A DNA stretch of 64,000 nt from Amyelois transitella. Its lineage: Eukaryota; Arthropoda; Insecta; Lepidoptera; Pyralidae. Location: NCBI RefSeq assembly GCF_032362555.1, contig NC_083526.1, positions 1,508,001 through 1,572,000 on the forward strand, given 5' to 3'. Made by a program: the position numbers and the translations under genes. Shown in pieces: positions 36,120-48,200 of the stretch. Each line of letters starts with the position of its first letter. The first letter of the stretch is position 1. A model generated the notes under the pieces. The model had not been told where the DNA came from. It was given only the letters and a program-made list of their open reading frames with translations, and made no database searches.

Positions 36120-37785
36120 AATGGATAAGTACGCACGCCCACTGTAATCATATCCAGCCATGTTTTTAATGTATAATGGCAGGATGAATAATATGGTAAC
36201 ATTTGTATATGACACAAAAAGGTCATACTCATTAGACTCTGTAGAAAAATAGAAGAGTTGCATGAGTTGAAAATTAAAAATTTTCTTGTCTCTTGGAGAG
36301 TGTCTCATGTAGAGTCCCTAGGCCCTAGAGACAAGCAAATTTTTTAAAATGTAGATTGCTCTTTGCTGCTTACCTAAATTAAACGCTATTGAAAATAACT
36401 TTTGTAAAGAAAGAACCCCCTCCCATCGATATCTTGCTCTTTTGAAGTCAGTTAAATTTCGAAAACTTCCTAAGCGTAATTAGCACTATCTTTTCTTGAA
36501 ACCCGCATCAAAATCGGTTCAGCGAAACGCGAGATGTATGTAATGAACCACCTTTCTTTTTTGTCAGTCATCCTGACAGCCATTTATTGTAGTGGAATTT
36601 TGTTGACTTATCAACAATTTCTGCTGATACCTGATAATTACCGGAGCTGCGATCTTACTCTAGTTATTTCTAAGCTAATACAATGCACATGGTCATCTTG
36701 TTATGATTCAAATTTTATCTAGAGTGTAAATTATTACACTAACAATCAGAGAAAGCGGTAGATAACACATTGGATGATAAGGAGAATTTATGTCCTATTA
36801 AATTTAATTTTTGGATAAACAACCAAATAAGAATAAACCATACATTTCTTCATATAAACATAATAGCTGCGCGCAGAGGCTGCGCTCCCTTAGGAATTTC
36901 GGGATTAAGATAACGGTATGTGTTATTCCAAGTATACTAAACTACATATATTCTACCCATATAAGTAACAAATTATGATAAATTAAAAAAAAGAGACATC
37001 TACACATCATTACAAACTTTTATAATAATTATATGTGTAGGATCTGTATTATGATTAACTTTATAATTATTAACCCCTTAATTGAATATATAAAAAAACA
37101 AGGGGCATGCTAATCAGCGCCACCAGTACTACACAGCGGATTAAAAAAATCACAATGTAACTAATTAATTGAAAAAGTAAACATTAACCGAAGATGTAAA
37201 ATATCAATAAAAAAAAACATTGCACAATCATCAATTAACAGTAATGATGGTAATTTTAGACAACCATAAAAACATCCACACGATTACGACAAACTAATGT
37301 GAAACCAGTTTTAATTTATTGAGACATTGAAATCTTGTTTACGATGTAGCCTTGCATATAGGTAGGTTGCCTAGGATAAATCTATCGTTATATAATAATA
37401 GAAACTGGTCTTCTTATTGTTGGATTGAAAAGGTCAATTTGTCCTACACAACCGAACTCAGTATTTTGTTTGTTATTCTGGATTGGTCAAAATAATTTTG
37501 TTTGTTGATTTAAAATAAGTTTGCTAAACATTTCACAAACATGCTTCTTGTTAATGAAAACTGATAAAGAGTCACTGGGAATGCCTGAATCCGTAAAAGA
37601 ATCTACACATAAGGTCACAACAGTTGAGATAAGAAGTTTTTTTGTTTATTAATTTTTTTAAAGAAGGAACATGTGTTTGTAGATATAAATACTTTTTTAT
37701 AAGAAGTGCCAGAACAATGACAATTCAGATTAATAAAGATGGACATAATATAAACAGAAAATTTACCTGTGTTTTAAATTAAATT
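36120..37785. other. AT-rich intron sequence, nothing recognised
   Basis: No frame of interest and no family A-G copy found. Confidence 0.3.
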
Positions 37786-37787
37786 AC

Positions 37788-37865
37788 AGCATGTACCACC
37801 TTAGGCCTGATCTTACTTACTACCAGGCAGATTAAGAGCAAATGCACCTTATTATCTAAAAAAGA
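37788..37865 (+). repeat. Short repeat shared with 21921-22012
   Basis: GCATGTACCACCTTAGGCC and CTTACTACCAGGCAGATT. Confidence 0.5.
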
Positions 37866-38570
37866 AAGCTTTAAGTAACTTTAGAAACAATAATAAAAAT
37901 TCTGGACAGAAATGATTAATTTTAAAATCAAATCTATTCACATGAGCTGAAAAATTAAAATAAATGGTTGGACAAGGTATAGTCTGTATGGAATGTACAT
38001 CACTGCCTGGACGAGACAGCAGGGAGGGATGAGGATTTGCTATAAATAATATGTGGCTTTACTATCTACTACTTATACATATTTGTGGTTGTAGCTGAAT
38101 TTTGCAAATAAGGATAATAGTTGCATTCTTCAAATGCCTGGAAATTTAATTCTTTAGATCTGGAGTAGGCTAACGGATTTTAGTTTTTAATTTTAGTAGA
38201 CAGCACAGTAAAAGCATTTCTAAATCATGTTTAACATATTCAAAGGTTTAACAATTATATTTAGTTTGAAGGCTGTATTTTAACTTAAAATTTAAGAAAG
38301 TAGAATAGTGATGATTTTGTCAAAAGTAAAAAATTATGTACAGATAAAATATAATAATGTGAAATTACACTATTTCCTGGCTGGTACGCAGAGGCATTAT
38401 TTTTATATTTATACATTATATTAATTTGAAATATACAATATTTTAGAGAATAGCTCTAAATATATAAGTGCTCAAACAGATTTTTTTAGACCATTCGCGA
38501 CTTCGATCGAGTAATTGATCAGATCATGAATAATTCCGATCACGATTTATTACACAGCACATTTACATAC

Positions 38571-38622
38571 CCTCTCTGGCTTTCAAGTAGACAGTGTTGG
38601 CGACAATATTCTCCAATTCCAT
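38571..38622 (-). CDS. Gprk2: Gprk2 coding exon 1 (G-protein-coupled receptor kinase, GRK4/5/6 type)
   Basis: GRK4/5/6-type kinases phosphorylate agonist-occupied seven-transmembrane receptors at the plasma membrane. In flies Gprk2 also acts on Smoothened in Hedgehog signalling. On the minus strand this exon reads MELENIVANTVYLKARE plus the first base of a Gly codon, which is the highly conserved amphipathic N-terminus of the family (17 residues here). The donor GTATGT follows directly. The start is the first ATG after an in-frame TGA about 26 codons upstream. The next coding exon in order is at 25365-25460, joined in phase (G|GT), so intron 1 is about 13.1 kb. The RGS-homology and kinase domains are not in the window and must lie to the left. 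Identification rests on sequence recall of the family, with high confidence. A longer 62-codon frame overlapping on the same strand (38540-38728) is a shadow. Confidence 0.9.
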
Positions 38623-38740
38623 CAGTTCCAGTGTGGCGGATTTTAACGTAGACCCTCCAGGAACCAAGACTCCGCCGGTGCGGCTTTCTCGCCGCCTGCC
38701 CCGTGTATGCACGGCCCATCAATATCAATCACAAATATAC
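38623..38740 (-). promoter_or_regulatory. Gprk2 5' leader
   Basis: This is the GC-richer stretch immediately upstream of the Gprk2 start codon, in an otherwise AT-rich neighbourhood. It contains an in-frame stop before the ATG, so it fits a 5' untranslated region. The transcription start cannot be placed from sequence. Confidence 0.4.
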
Positions 38741-40090
38741 AGTTAAGCACTGCACACCATTAGCTTAGCTCAGCTAACTTTTACACATAACACTGCACCA
38801 ACAGGATAACCGAAAACTCGCGAGGAATTTACTCGGCCAGGAATACGGCCGATCTAATAAACATGCAAACGATCGCGAGGTTCGAGTCAAGGGTGTGGTA
38901 GAAAACACGTTATCATCATTTGCCGCTGTAAAATAAAGTAGAAAGGATACTCGGGGCCTGCTTTATGAGGGATTAACGGTTAGTTTATTTCAGTTTACGC
39001 GCAAAGAAAGCACACGCCCGAATTACGCTACAAAAATTACCAATTTACGATACGATACGGTCAAAGGACACGAACCAGTTACCATATCTGGGATTTTCAA
39101 ATCTACTATTTTTTAACCGACTTTAAAATAAAGTACATACAGTTCTTAATTACAGGTTGAATTAAAATTCGATATAATAATAATATTTATACTCATAAAA
39201 AATTATTTTGTTTAATTTTACTTCTTTACGTTACACAAAAATTTCTCATCAATTATTTTCTCCGATCTCTTGGATGGGCATGTACCATCTTTGTCTTCAT
39301 TGACACTTACTATCAAGTGAGATGGAAGACAAATGCTAATCCAACGTAGAAATAAAAAAAATGGTTGAAGATATTTTCTTTAAATTAAAGAAAAATGTTT
39401 TTTCAGGTCTTTGAGAATGAGATTCATTCACATGAGATGAGAGCCATTCATTGCATTAGCACTGTGAGCCTAAAGATAGAGGTCAAGAGGTTTAACACAG
39501 AGTGCATTTAGGAAATTAAACATTGTTTTATATTAGGAATAACTCATATGTTCAGTATCAATAAATGTTACCCTGTTTGCGAACATGAAAACAGTGATTT
39601 TGCAGATGTGACGATTTTTTTCTCCACGTTTAGCAAATTGTAATACAAACGCTCAAGAAAAACAACTATGACAAAAATAACTTTTAATAATGGTAACTAT
39701 ACAAGCGTCAAATTGACAGTTCTACCAACATTGCCCCAAGGATGCATTCAATTACCTAATAATGGAACCTAATCAATAGCAATTGTTTTCAATACTGAAT
39801 ATTTCATATGCTGATAAATTTTAAGTATCAATAGCTGAAAATATTTATGCACTATAAGCGAAGTAAAAAATTAATTGCATTAATAGACATCACATAAATT
39901 GAACGCACTTCTTAGTTTTAAACCATGTGGTTTTGACATTGACAATACAATCATTGTCAATAAACTTGGTTACATTACATTAGTAAACATATGCATGCGC
40001 GCGATTGATTTAAACGATTTTAGTAATTTTGGGTATATAAAAGAACATAAACTAGTTTAAGACAACGGAAAAGAAATATAAACAATCAAT
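38741..40090. other. Divergent intergenic region between Gprk2 and TAF1B
   Basis: About 1.35 kb separates the leftward Gprk2 leader from the rightward TAF1B start. No ORF of note and none of the A-G repeat families were recognised here, in contrast to the flanks. It probably carries both promoters. Direct evidence is limited to a TATA-like box next to TAF1B. Confidence 0.4.
40034..40042 (+). promoter_or_regulatory. TATA-like box upstream of TAF1B
   Basis: TATATAAAA lies 49 bases before the TAF1B start codon. Initiation about 30 bases downstream would give a leader of roughly 25 bases. In an AT-rich genome this may be chance. Confidence 0.3.
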
Positions 40091-43000
40091 ATGAATTCCG
40101 ATCCGTGCAAAGTTTGCGGTAACACAGACATGAATCTAATCGACGGGTTTTATTATTGTGTGGAATGTGGGACTCAGGATGCAAACTTAATGGAAACTAT
40201 GATCGAGGATATGGTGTTAAAGGACGGAACATTCGCAGCGAAACAGAAGACACGGATTACTAATGTATTTCGGGTGGTAGAAAAAGGTATTTACAAAATA
40301 AAACTTTCAACTGTTGTGGTTATGTCATGCTTGAATTTAGAATGACTGTCATATAAGGGTGTAAAAAAGGGTGTCCTAATCAAACAGACCAATATAAATG
40401 AGCATGACCTGCAAAAACCTTTTAAGTTTTAGTTCAACATACATACATACATATGATCACGTCTTTATCCCTTACGGGGTAGACAGAGCCAACAGTCTTG
40501 AAAAGACTGATAGGCCACGTTCAGCTGTTTGGCTTGATGAATTGGGATTCAAATAGACGACGACGAATGACGGGTTGCTAGCCCATCGCCTAAAAGAAGA
40601 ATCCCAAGTTTATAAGCCTATCCCTTAGTCGCCTTTTACGACATCCGTGGGAACGAGATGGAGTGGTCCTATTCTTATTTTTATTGGTGCCGGGAAACAC
40701 ACGGGAAGGCACGGTTTTAGTTCAAATTAAAATATTTTACTGGTGTGGGTGTAGGTGTTGATGATTATGTTTTAATGGAGTAATAATAAATAATTGTATT
40801 ACAAAACAAGCAAATTTTCAGTATCTCCTGAATGGCACAAATGGCAAGCTTACAACTACATCCTCTGCGGCATGGTTAAAGAAGTGATGGACCTTGGTGC
40901 CGGCCCGAAGTTCAAAATGCGAGTAATGTGGCTTTGGACCCTGTACGTTAAGAAGTTCCAAAGGAAAAAGGAGTTAGGGTATGCTAAATCAACTTAATTA
41001 TTTTACACTCATATTGCAATATACGAATTTAACATTACTGTTCACACTCTCCTTTTATTTTAGCTTAGGTTGGCAGAGCCAACAGTCTTGAAAAGGCTCA
41101 ATGCACATTCAGCTGTTTGTGTAGTGATAGAATTGAAATTCAAATAGTGACAGGTTTAGCCCATCGTCTCAAGAAGAATCCTAAGTTTATTAGCCATTTC
41201 CTTAGCCGCCTTTTACGACATCCGCGGGTAAGATATGGAGTGGTCCTATACTATTGAAGTGCGCGCGCACGCAAACACGCGCATATTTTACATCACAGCA
41301 TTTCAAACTCTTCTTTATCCTGTCAAAAATAATGTACTAATCAAGGTGAATATGTGATATTAAACTGTTAATTTTCTTCTTACAGTTTACCTGGAGAAGA
41401 TGTAGAACCAATGAAGAGCACACTGGGTATAAATCGTGTGTTGAACGTTAAGCATCGCAAATATGATCTCTTACAGTTAAACATATGTAAGGTGACTGTG
41501 AATTTACTTGTCACCATCATATACTTAGCACTTAACTTTGATAGGAGTGAAATACTAATTTCAGACTTGTGCAGATTTATCAGAGAAGGTAGACTTACCT
41601 TCAAAAACAGCGCTAAATTCTTACCCAAAGAGATTGATGTGACATTGATTGAGGGATTCCAAATGTTCAATGCACCGGAGAGCCCTAATGTTGAATACAA
41701 TAACACTCAAGCTATGACAGTCTTGAAAACACTAGAATTAGGTTCCCCAATTGTTCCAGATTTAAGGAAAATAGTTGTAAGATATGTGAAAGAGCTGTGT
41801 CTTCCGAGAGAATTTAGTAATTTAGTTCTTTCACTCATGGATTATGTGCCGTGTGATTATTTAGATTTAGACAAATTTATCATGAAACAAATAACATCTA
41901 TACCATTTTATGAAGGCAAAGTTATGGCTTATATTTTAGTTGCCCTGAAAATGTGTTTTGGTTTAGACGATGAATATGAAATCAGGTTGTCCGATGCGGT
42001 AGATCATATCAATAATGAAAATTGTCACATGAAATGTCACAAGTTAGGAATGTTCTCTACAACTTCTGATAGATTATTTTCCTTTCGAGATTGGATCAAG
42101 TTTCTTCAGTTAAGAAAATTAATTTTAAGTAGATGTTATGTACCGTTAGCTCTTTTATATCATACAGATTTTGATGATTATGTTTATATGGAGCAAAGAG
42201 ATGTTAAAATACCATATAAAAAACAACCTTCGTTATCTGATGATATAATAATGTCACTATTAGAAAGAATCAGGACAGATGCTAGGAAGGAGGTGATACC
42301 AAAAAACGCATTTCCGTCCACTCTTACTCCTTTTACGGATTATACTGATGTTGTCTTACAACATTATCATGATCCTGAAGTAAAATTACTTCTTAGTGAA
42401 GATTTTACACAATATTCATTAGAGTACGCTTGCGTTAACTTAGATTTACGGATATCAGATGACAGTAACAATATTATAGTTGGTGTGGAAGAAAGTAGTA
42501 AATGTATTAAAAAAGATATTAAATCAAAAATTAGTGCTGCACATGAAATTCGTAGAGACTACTCTTTAGTTTATATTAGGAATTGCGAAAACAAACATTG
42601 GTTGAAAACGAATCCGCCTACAAAAGACCACATAAAAAAAGTGAAAAAAGAGGACACAGATGAAAAGGACCATGATGTGGTTTCCTTAGAAAATTCTGAA
42701 TCGGATATAAGTAGCATTGTTAATGAAACAATTATAAGAGAGGATGTTGATGATAAGAAATTAGAATTCATTGATGAAGATAGAAGTGATAACATATTTG
42801 ATGACGATTTTAAAGATTTTGAAGAATATGAACCGAAAATTCATTCTGAGTTGCTTAGTATTAAAGAAGAGCCTATTGACGAAATAAATACAGAAACTGG
42901 TGAAAATGGTGACATGTTGAACAGTAATGCTGAAAATCTTGATTTCAATTCTCTTGTTCATAGCTCCATTCCTGACGAGGATGGACTGGAGTATTTTTTC

Positions 43001-44041
43001 AACCCTGAAACATTTGATAGAGAAAGCGCAATTAAACACTTAGTATTACTAACTTGTAAAAAATATAGTATACCTATACCAAAAGAATATAAAACAGTAG
43101 AAAATAAAGCGCCAAGAAAACGAAAATGTGAAAATGTAAATAAAGAAAATACTGAGGATGTCGCTGTTTCTGAAAAGAAGCCGAAAACGCGGACGAAGCC
43201 AGGGGAAGCGCGGAATCAGGTCAATGTTTTACTCTCCGCATATTACGATAGCTTGAAACATGACGTGTTTTCTTCAGTCAGTCATCATGTCAAAGATCTT
43301 GTTGACAATTTAGAAAGAATTAGAGAAAATTTTAATATCGAGGATCAAATAAATGAGGATTTAGATAATAATGTCGAGCAGTATCACAGTGAAACTCTAC
43401 ACGATAGTAATAATGGAATTAATATAGACGAAACACAAAATTTTGAAGATCCAAGCATTGTGGAAATTCAGAACCAAACAAAAGATGAAAGCGCCGTCGA
43501 GGAATCAGAAACCGCCTACAGGGGAGATCCAAAATTTGACGACAAAATTTATGATGTTAAACAATTGTATGTGGAAATGGAAGACGAAAGTTTAGAGGAT
43601 ATATTCGACATACGTGATGACCCTGAAGTGGACAGGATCATTTCAAAGAAAATTGATGAATTAGCATCTACGTCTGTTGATTGTAAATCGAATGCTAAAG
43701 CTGATAAACGAGAGGAAAATTACAATGATTGGGATGATGATATACCGCTCAGTGAAATTAAAGAACAAATTTTGGAAAAGAGGAGAATACGTGAAGACGC
43801 CTTTAATAATTTAGAATATTTGATTACGAATAGAAGGGAGTTAACAAAAAATAATTATTGGATTAGGAAGGAGAAGATTATGAGCAGGGTACAGAATAGA
43901 TCGGATTCCTTCACAAATGACATGAAGGAATGTTTCCCGCGAAGTTTTAGTTTCCTTTTGATCGAATGCGCGGCCATGTTGGATTGTACACCATTCATTC
44001 TGTACAAATACATGTGCCAAATCGAAGAATATTTAATTTAA
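40091..44041 (+). CDS. TAF1B: TAF1B, RNA polymerase I-specific TBP-associated factor subunit B (three exons)
   Basis: This is a TFIIB-like subunit of the selectivity factor that recruits RNA polymerase I to rDNA promoters in the nucleolus. Exons: 40091-40286, 40822-40978 and 41386-44041, all with GT-AG borders and compatible phases, giving about 1002 residues. Exon 1 encodes the N-terminal zinc ribbon, with Cys at residues 6, 9, 23 and 26 (CKVCG and CVECG). Exon 2 has the WHKWQAYNYIL segment and exon 3 begins GLPGEDVEPMK. Exon 3 carries the cyclin-like region (roughly residues 125-330), then a long acidic, Lys-rich, low-complexity part, and ends YKYMCQIEEYLI. At about 1000 residues it is longer than vertebrate TAF1B (near 590), mostly through the acidic C-terminal part. 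Both introns contain family A copies. The call rests on zinc ribbon, domain order and length, and is fairly secure. Confidence 0.85.
40438..40713 (-). mobile_element. Family A SINE in TAF1B intron 1
   Basis: Full length, antisense to TAF1B, flanked by GTTTTAGTTCAA at 40426-40437 and 40714-40725 (target-site duplication). Confidence 0.85.
41062..41262 (-). mobile_element. Family A SINE in TAF1B intron 2
   Basis: Antisense to TAF1B, with tail and extreme head eroded. Confidence 0.7.
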
Positions 44042-44689
44042 TGGTATTTTTATTATGGCGTTAGATACGATTGTTGGTTATTTATTTTTGTAATTTGGCA
44101 ATAATGTTAGGAAAGAAAATGTTTATTTTTTATCATGACCTGACTGGATCGAACCTGCGCTTTTAATTATGACGTGAAACGGGATAACGATAGTTTAACC
44201 ATTTTTTATTTCATTCCATCCATTTAGTTGATAGTGCCAAGCCTAGCCACACTGGAGTCAGAAAAAGCACAAACCCACTGAAGTCGATGATGCATACCTT
44301 TTTGTTTTTAATTTTTTTTAGCTTTGTTTGGTTTTTGGTTTGTAAAAATAATTTAAAGGTGACTTCTAGTCGTAATGTATAAGTTTGTCATTAGCCTTTT
44401 TGCAAGTGATCTTTTTGTTTATGTAATTCGTAAGATATTGAGGATATATTTAATTATACACTCTACTGCAGAAAACCCTTCCTCTCATGGTTTCGGTTTA
44501 TATGAATTATGGAACTGTTTCTCTGCCGTTGACTGTATATAGTATAGTGAATATTTCATTCATAAAATATACTTTTATTACGATTGATTTATGGTGTTTT
44601 TTATACATTTCAACAGATATCTATAAAATAAAAGTATGCAAGTATAAATTTTCAAGTCCACTTCATGGAGCAAAATTACAGTGAATAGG

Positions 44690-44900
44690 GGTTAGACAGA
44701 GTCAAGGAGTTTTGAAAAGACTCAAAAACTCACGTTAAGCTAAAAGACTAATGACTGAATTGAGATTCAGACAGTAACAGATTGCCAGCCCATTGCCCAA
44801 AAGTTTTTACTTTCTTTTTTTGCTTTTTTTCGTCAGACCGGCATGGAATGTTATACTTAACATTGATTCCCTAGTCTTCTCTAACAACATCGAGTGGTCT
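44690..44900 (-). mobile_element. Family A SINE, old copy
   Basis: It lies between TAF1B and THOC3 and is heavily diverged, with a T-rich insertion after CCCATTGCCCAAAAG. Confidence 0.55.
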
Positions 44901-45242
44901 TATTTATGAAGTGTTGAGAATTTATACGAAATCCATGCTACTGATGTGCTATTGAGCGCACTGAGGTATGATAAATTTTGTTAAAGCATGTTTTTTTGAT
45001 AACAAAAGCCGTTAGTAAAATATAAACTACAATGATATTTATGCTGTGGGTGTAGAAATGGTTGTCATCGTCTATGTTAAAAAAGTACAATTGACATTAA
45101 CTGAGGTCAATGTCAAATAGGGAAAATAAACGTAATACAACGCTGCCGGTTGGTCATTCGTTGTGTTTGTTTAGTGTATTATTTTTGATTATAAACCAAT
45201 ATTAAGCAGTAGTTAAGGAGTAAAGTTAATCCTATTATAAAT

Positions 45243-48200
45243 ATGAAGGAACCTAAACAAACTCCTATAGAAGATTTAGCAGAGTTACGGAGTTACTTTG
45301 CATCACATAATTCTGTGCGCGAATATGTAGCCCATACTTCCAAAGTACATTCAGTTGGCTGGTCCTGTGATGGCAGGAAACTGGCGTCGGGATCCTATGA
45401 CAAGAGTGTAGTGACCTTTAATCTTGAGAGGAGCAGATTGGTGAGTATACTTATGTTCCATTTTGAGGTTATGTTTGCACCAGTATCAATTTGAACTGTA
45501 GGTAAAAAGTATGTAGTGCCGTGTGGTTCCCGGCACCAATACAAAAAAGTATAGGACCATTCCATCTCTTTCCAATTTATATCGTAAAAGGCGACTAAGG
45601 GATAGGCTTACAAACAAACTTGGGATTTTTTTCTAGGCGATGGGCATTCAATCTTTTCAAGACTATTGGCTCTGTCTACCCCGCAAGGGATATGGACGTG
45701 ACCATATGTATGTATGTAAAAAATATGCAGGGGTCATGATAAGTGGAAAGATTTAGTCTCTACTCTATATAAAAATTATTATATATAACTCCATATAATC
45801 TCTTGCAGGTCCAAGATTTTGTGTTCCGAGGCCACACCGGATCAGTAGATCAGCTGTGCTGGCATGCGTCTCACCCTGACCTGCTCAGCACTGCCAGCGG
45901 CGACAAGTCTGTGAGGATATGGGATACAAGGTGATTTTATTCATGCATTTGAGTGTACACATAGACATACAAATAGTCACGTCTATATCCCTCATGGGGT
46001 AGACAGAGTCAACATTCTCGAAATGACTGATTAAATTTACAAGTCAATTTATAAAAATAAATCTTAAATTACATGCACATTGTACCTATACAGTAAAAAC
46101 TTTTTAAGTTATCGATATAATTAGTTCTTCATTCATTCATGTTTTTTAAAGTAGACATTGTGCATTCATCCACGATTTAGATTTAAGAGATCTATATTTG
46201 TAAATTGATGTCCGATGAAAATGCTGCAGTGTAGTTTGTTCCGCCGCTTCTTCTACACATGCGCTTTGGAAGCGGTAGTAGTTATAATAAAGTGATGTGA
46301 CGTCAATAAGTTATACCTTGTATCCAATTTTGACAATAAATCTATTCAATTCTAAAACAATGATGTACATATGTGTAAGCCCAATAATTAGGAATTTTTG
46401 AAATGTTGATAGCGATAGTCTTGAAAAAGAATGTTATTTATTGTTTTATGTTGTTTGTTGTATAATATTATTATTATTTTTTTGTTAAATTATTAATATT
46501 TTGTTAATTGTCTTTTTATGGATATTAACGAGAGTTATTTTTCTTGCTCGTCTTCTTCTTGTAGTTTTCTCAGTGCGGATACGGATTTCACACCTGGACA
46601 GCTATTATGCGATGATCTGTCTAGGATTTTTTCTGACTATCCTCGAAATTTTAATATTGTACATATAAATGCACAAAGTATCCTTGGTCATTTCCCAGAT
46701 TTCGTAACCTCTTTTGATTGTGCTCATTTAGATGCAATACTTGTTTCGGAATCTTTCCTAAAACCCTCACTACATTCTTCTCTTGTCGATTTAAATAATT
46801 TTAACCTTATTCGCAATGACAGAGTTGGTGCAGCTTGTGGTGGTGTCGCTGTTTACATCCGAAATTCAATTCCCTATAAAATTCTACGCAGTTCCCCCTC
46901 CACTTGTTCAGCAACTGCTGAATTTATTTTCCTTGAATTGAATATGCTTCACGCTAAAATACTTCTTGCGGTATTTTATTCTCCTAGTCTCCATATTAAT
47001 TATTTCAGTACATTTGATTCTCTTTTAGATGAACTTCGTCCCATCTATGAACACATTGTTATAATGGGTGATTTTAATACGTGTCTCATTAAAAACGATT
47101 CTCGTTCCCTTCAAATTCAAAACATTGTGTCTTCTTATAACTTGAATATCTTACCACTTTCAACAACACATCATGCACCGGGCATCGTCCCATCCCTGTT
47201 AGACCTTATAATTACCTCTTCTCTTGACAATGTCGCCTGTCATGGTCAACTTACTGCTCCGTTTTCACATCACGATCTCCTTTACTTATCATACCTGATT
47301 CGTGCCCCTAAGCGTAAGTTACAGTACCGAACTGTCCGAAATTTCAAGGGTATTGACGTGGAGGCATTGACTAGGGACTCATTGACCATTGATTGGACCT
47401 TAATTTTCAATGAGAATAATATAAACAATAAAATTGAAATTCTCAACACCATGATTCTCACATTATTTGACAGCCATGCACCATTGCGTCGTGTCAAAGT
47501 AAAACATAAACCTGCCCCTTGGCTTACTTTGGAAATTAAGGAGTGGATGGCACGCAGGGATAAAGCAAAACGGCGATATAAGAGATGTCCGTCTGAACGT
47601 AATTTGCAGTTTTACAAGATGCTTCGCAACCGGTGTAGTCGTTCATGTCGTGACGCCAAGAGACGTTACTTCCACGAATCGCTTGTGAATCGAAGCCCTG
47701 CCGAGACGTGGAAATTTTTGAGGTCTGTTGGTGTGGGAAAATCCTCTTCTTCTACTTTCTCTCATTTTAACCTTAATGATCTCAATAAACATTTCTCACA
47801 TCCCCCTATAACTTTAGATCCAACTATTAAATCTGCTACTCTCTCCAAATTATTAGATATACCCACCCCCACTTATCCTGCCTTTGAGTTTTCTGCAGTT
47901 CTTCAAGATGACGTTACTAAAGCTATTCAACATATTTCTTCTGATGCAGTGGGAAACGACTTAGTATGCTCCAAGATGATCAGTTTACTTTTACCCATAC
48001 TACTACCAGTACTAACTCACATCTTTAATTATTCATTTTCATCGGGTACGTTTCCTTTGGCTTGGAAGCGGGCTAATGTTATACCATTGCCAAAAACTTC
48101 TAATCCTTCATCCTTCTCTGACCTTCGTCCTATATCTATTTTACCATACCTCTCTAAAGTTCTTGAACATCTTTCACACAACCAGTTTTCTTCATTTCTC

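Noticed and set aside
38540..38728. 62-codon minus-strand frame MILMGRAYTG
   Set aside because: It overlaps Gprk2 exon 1 in a different frame and reads through the donor. The conserved MELENIVANTV frame is the real one.
41380..41706. 108-codon minus-strand frame
   Set aside because: Shadow of TAF1B exon 3.
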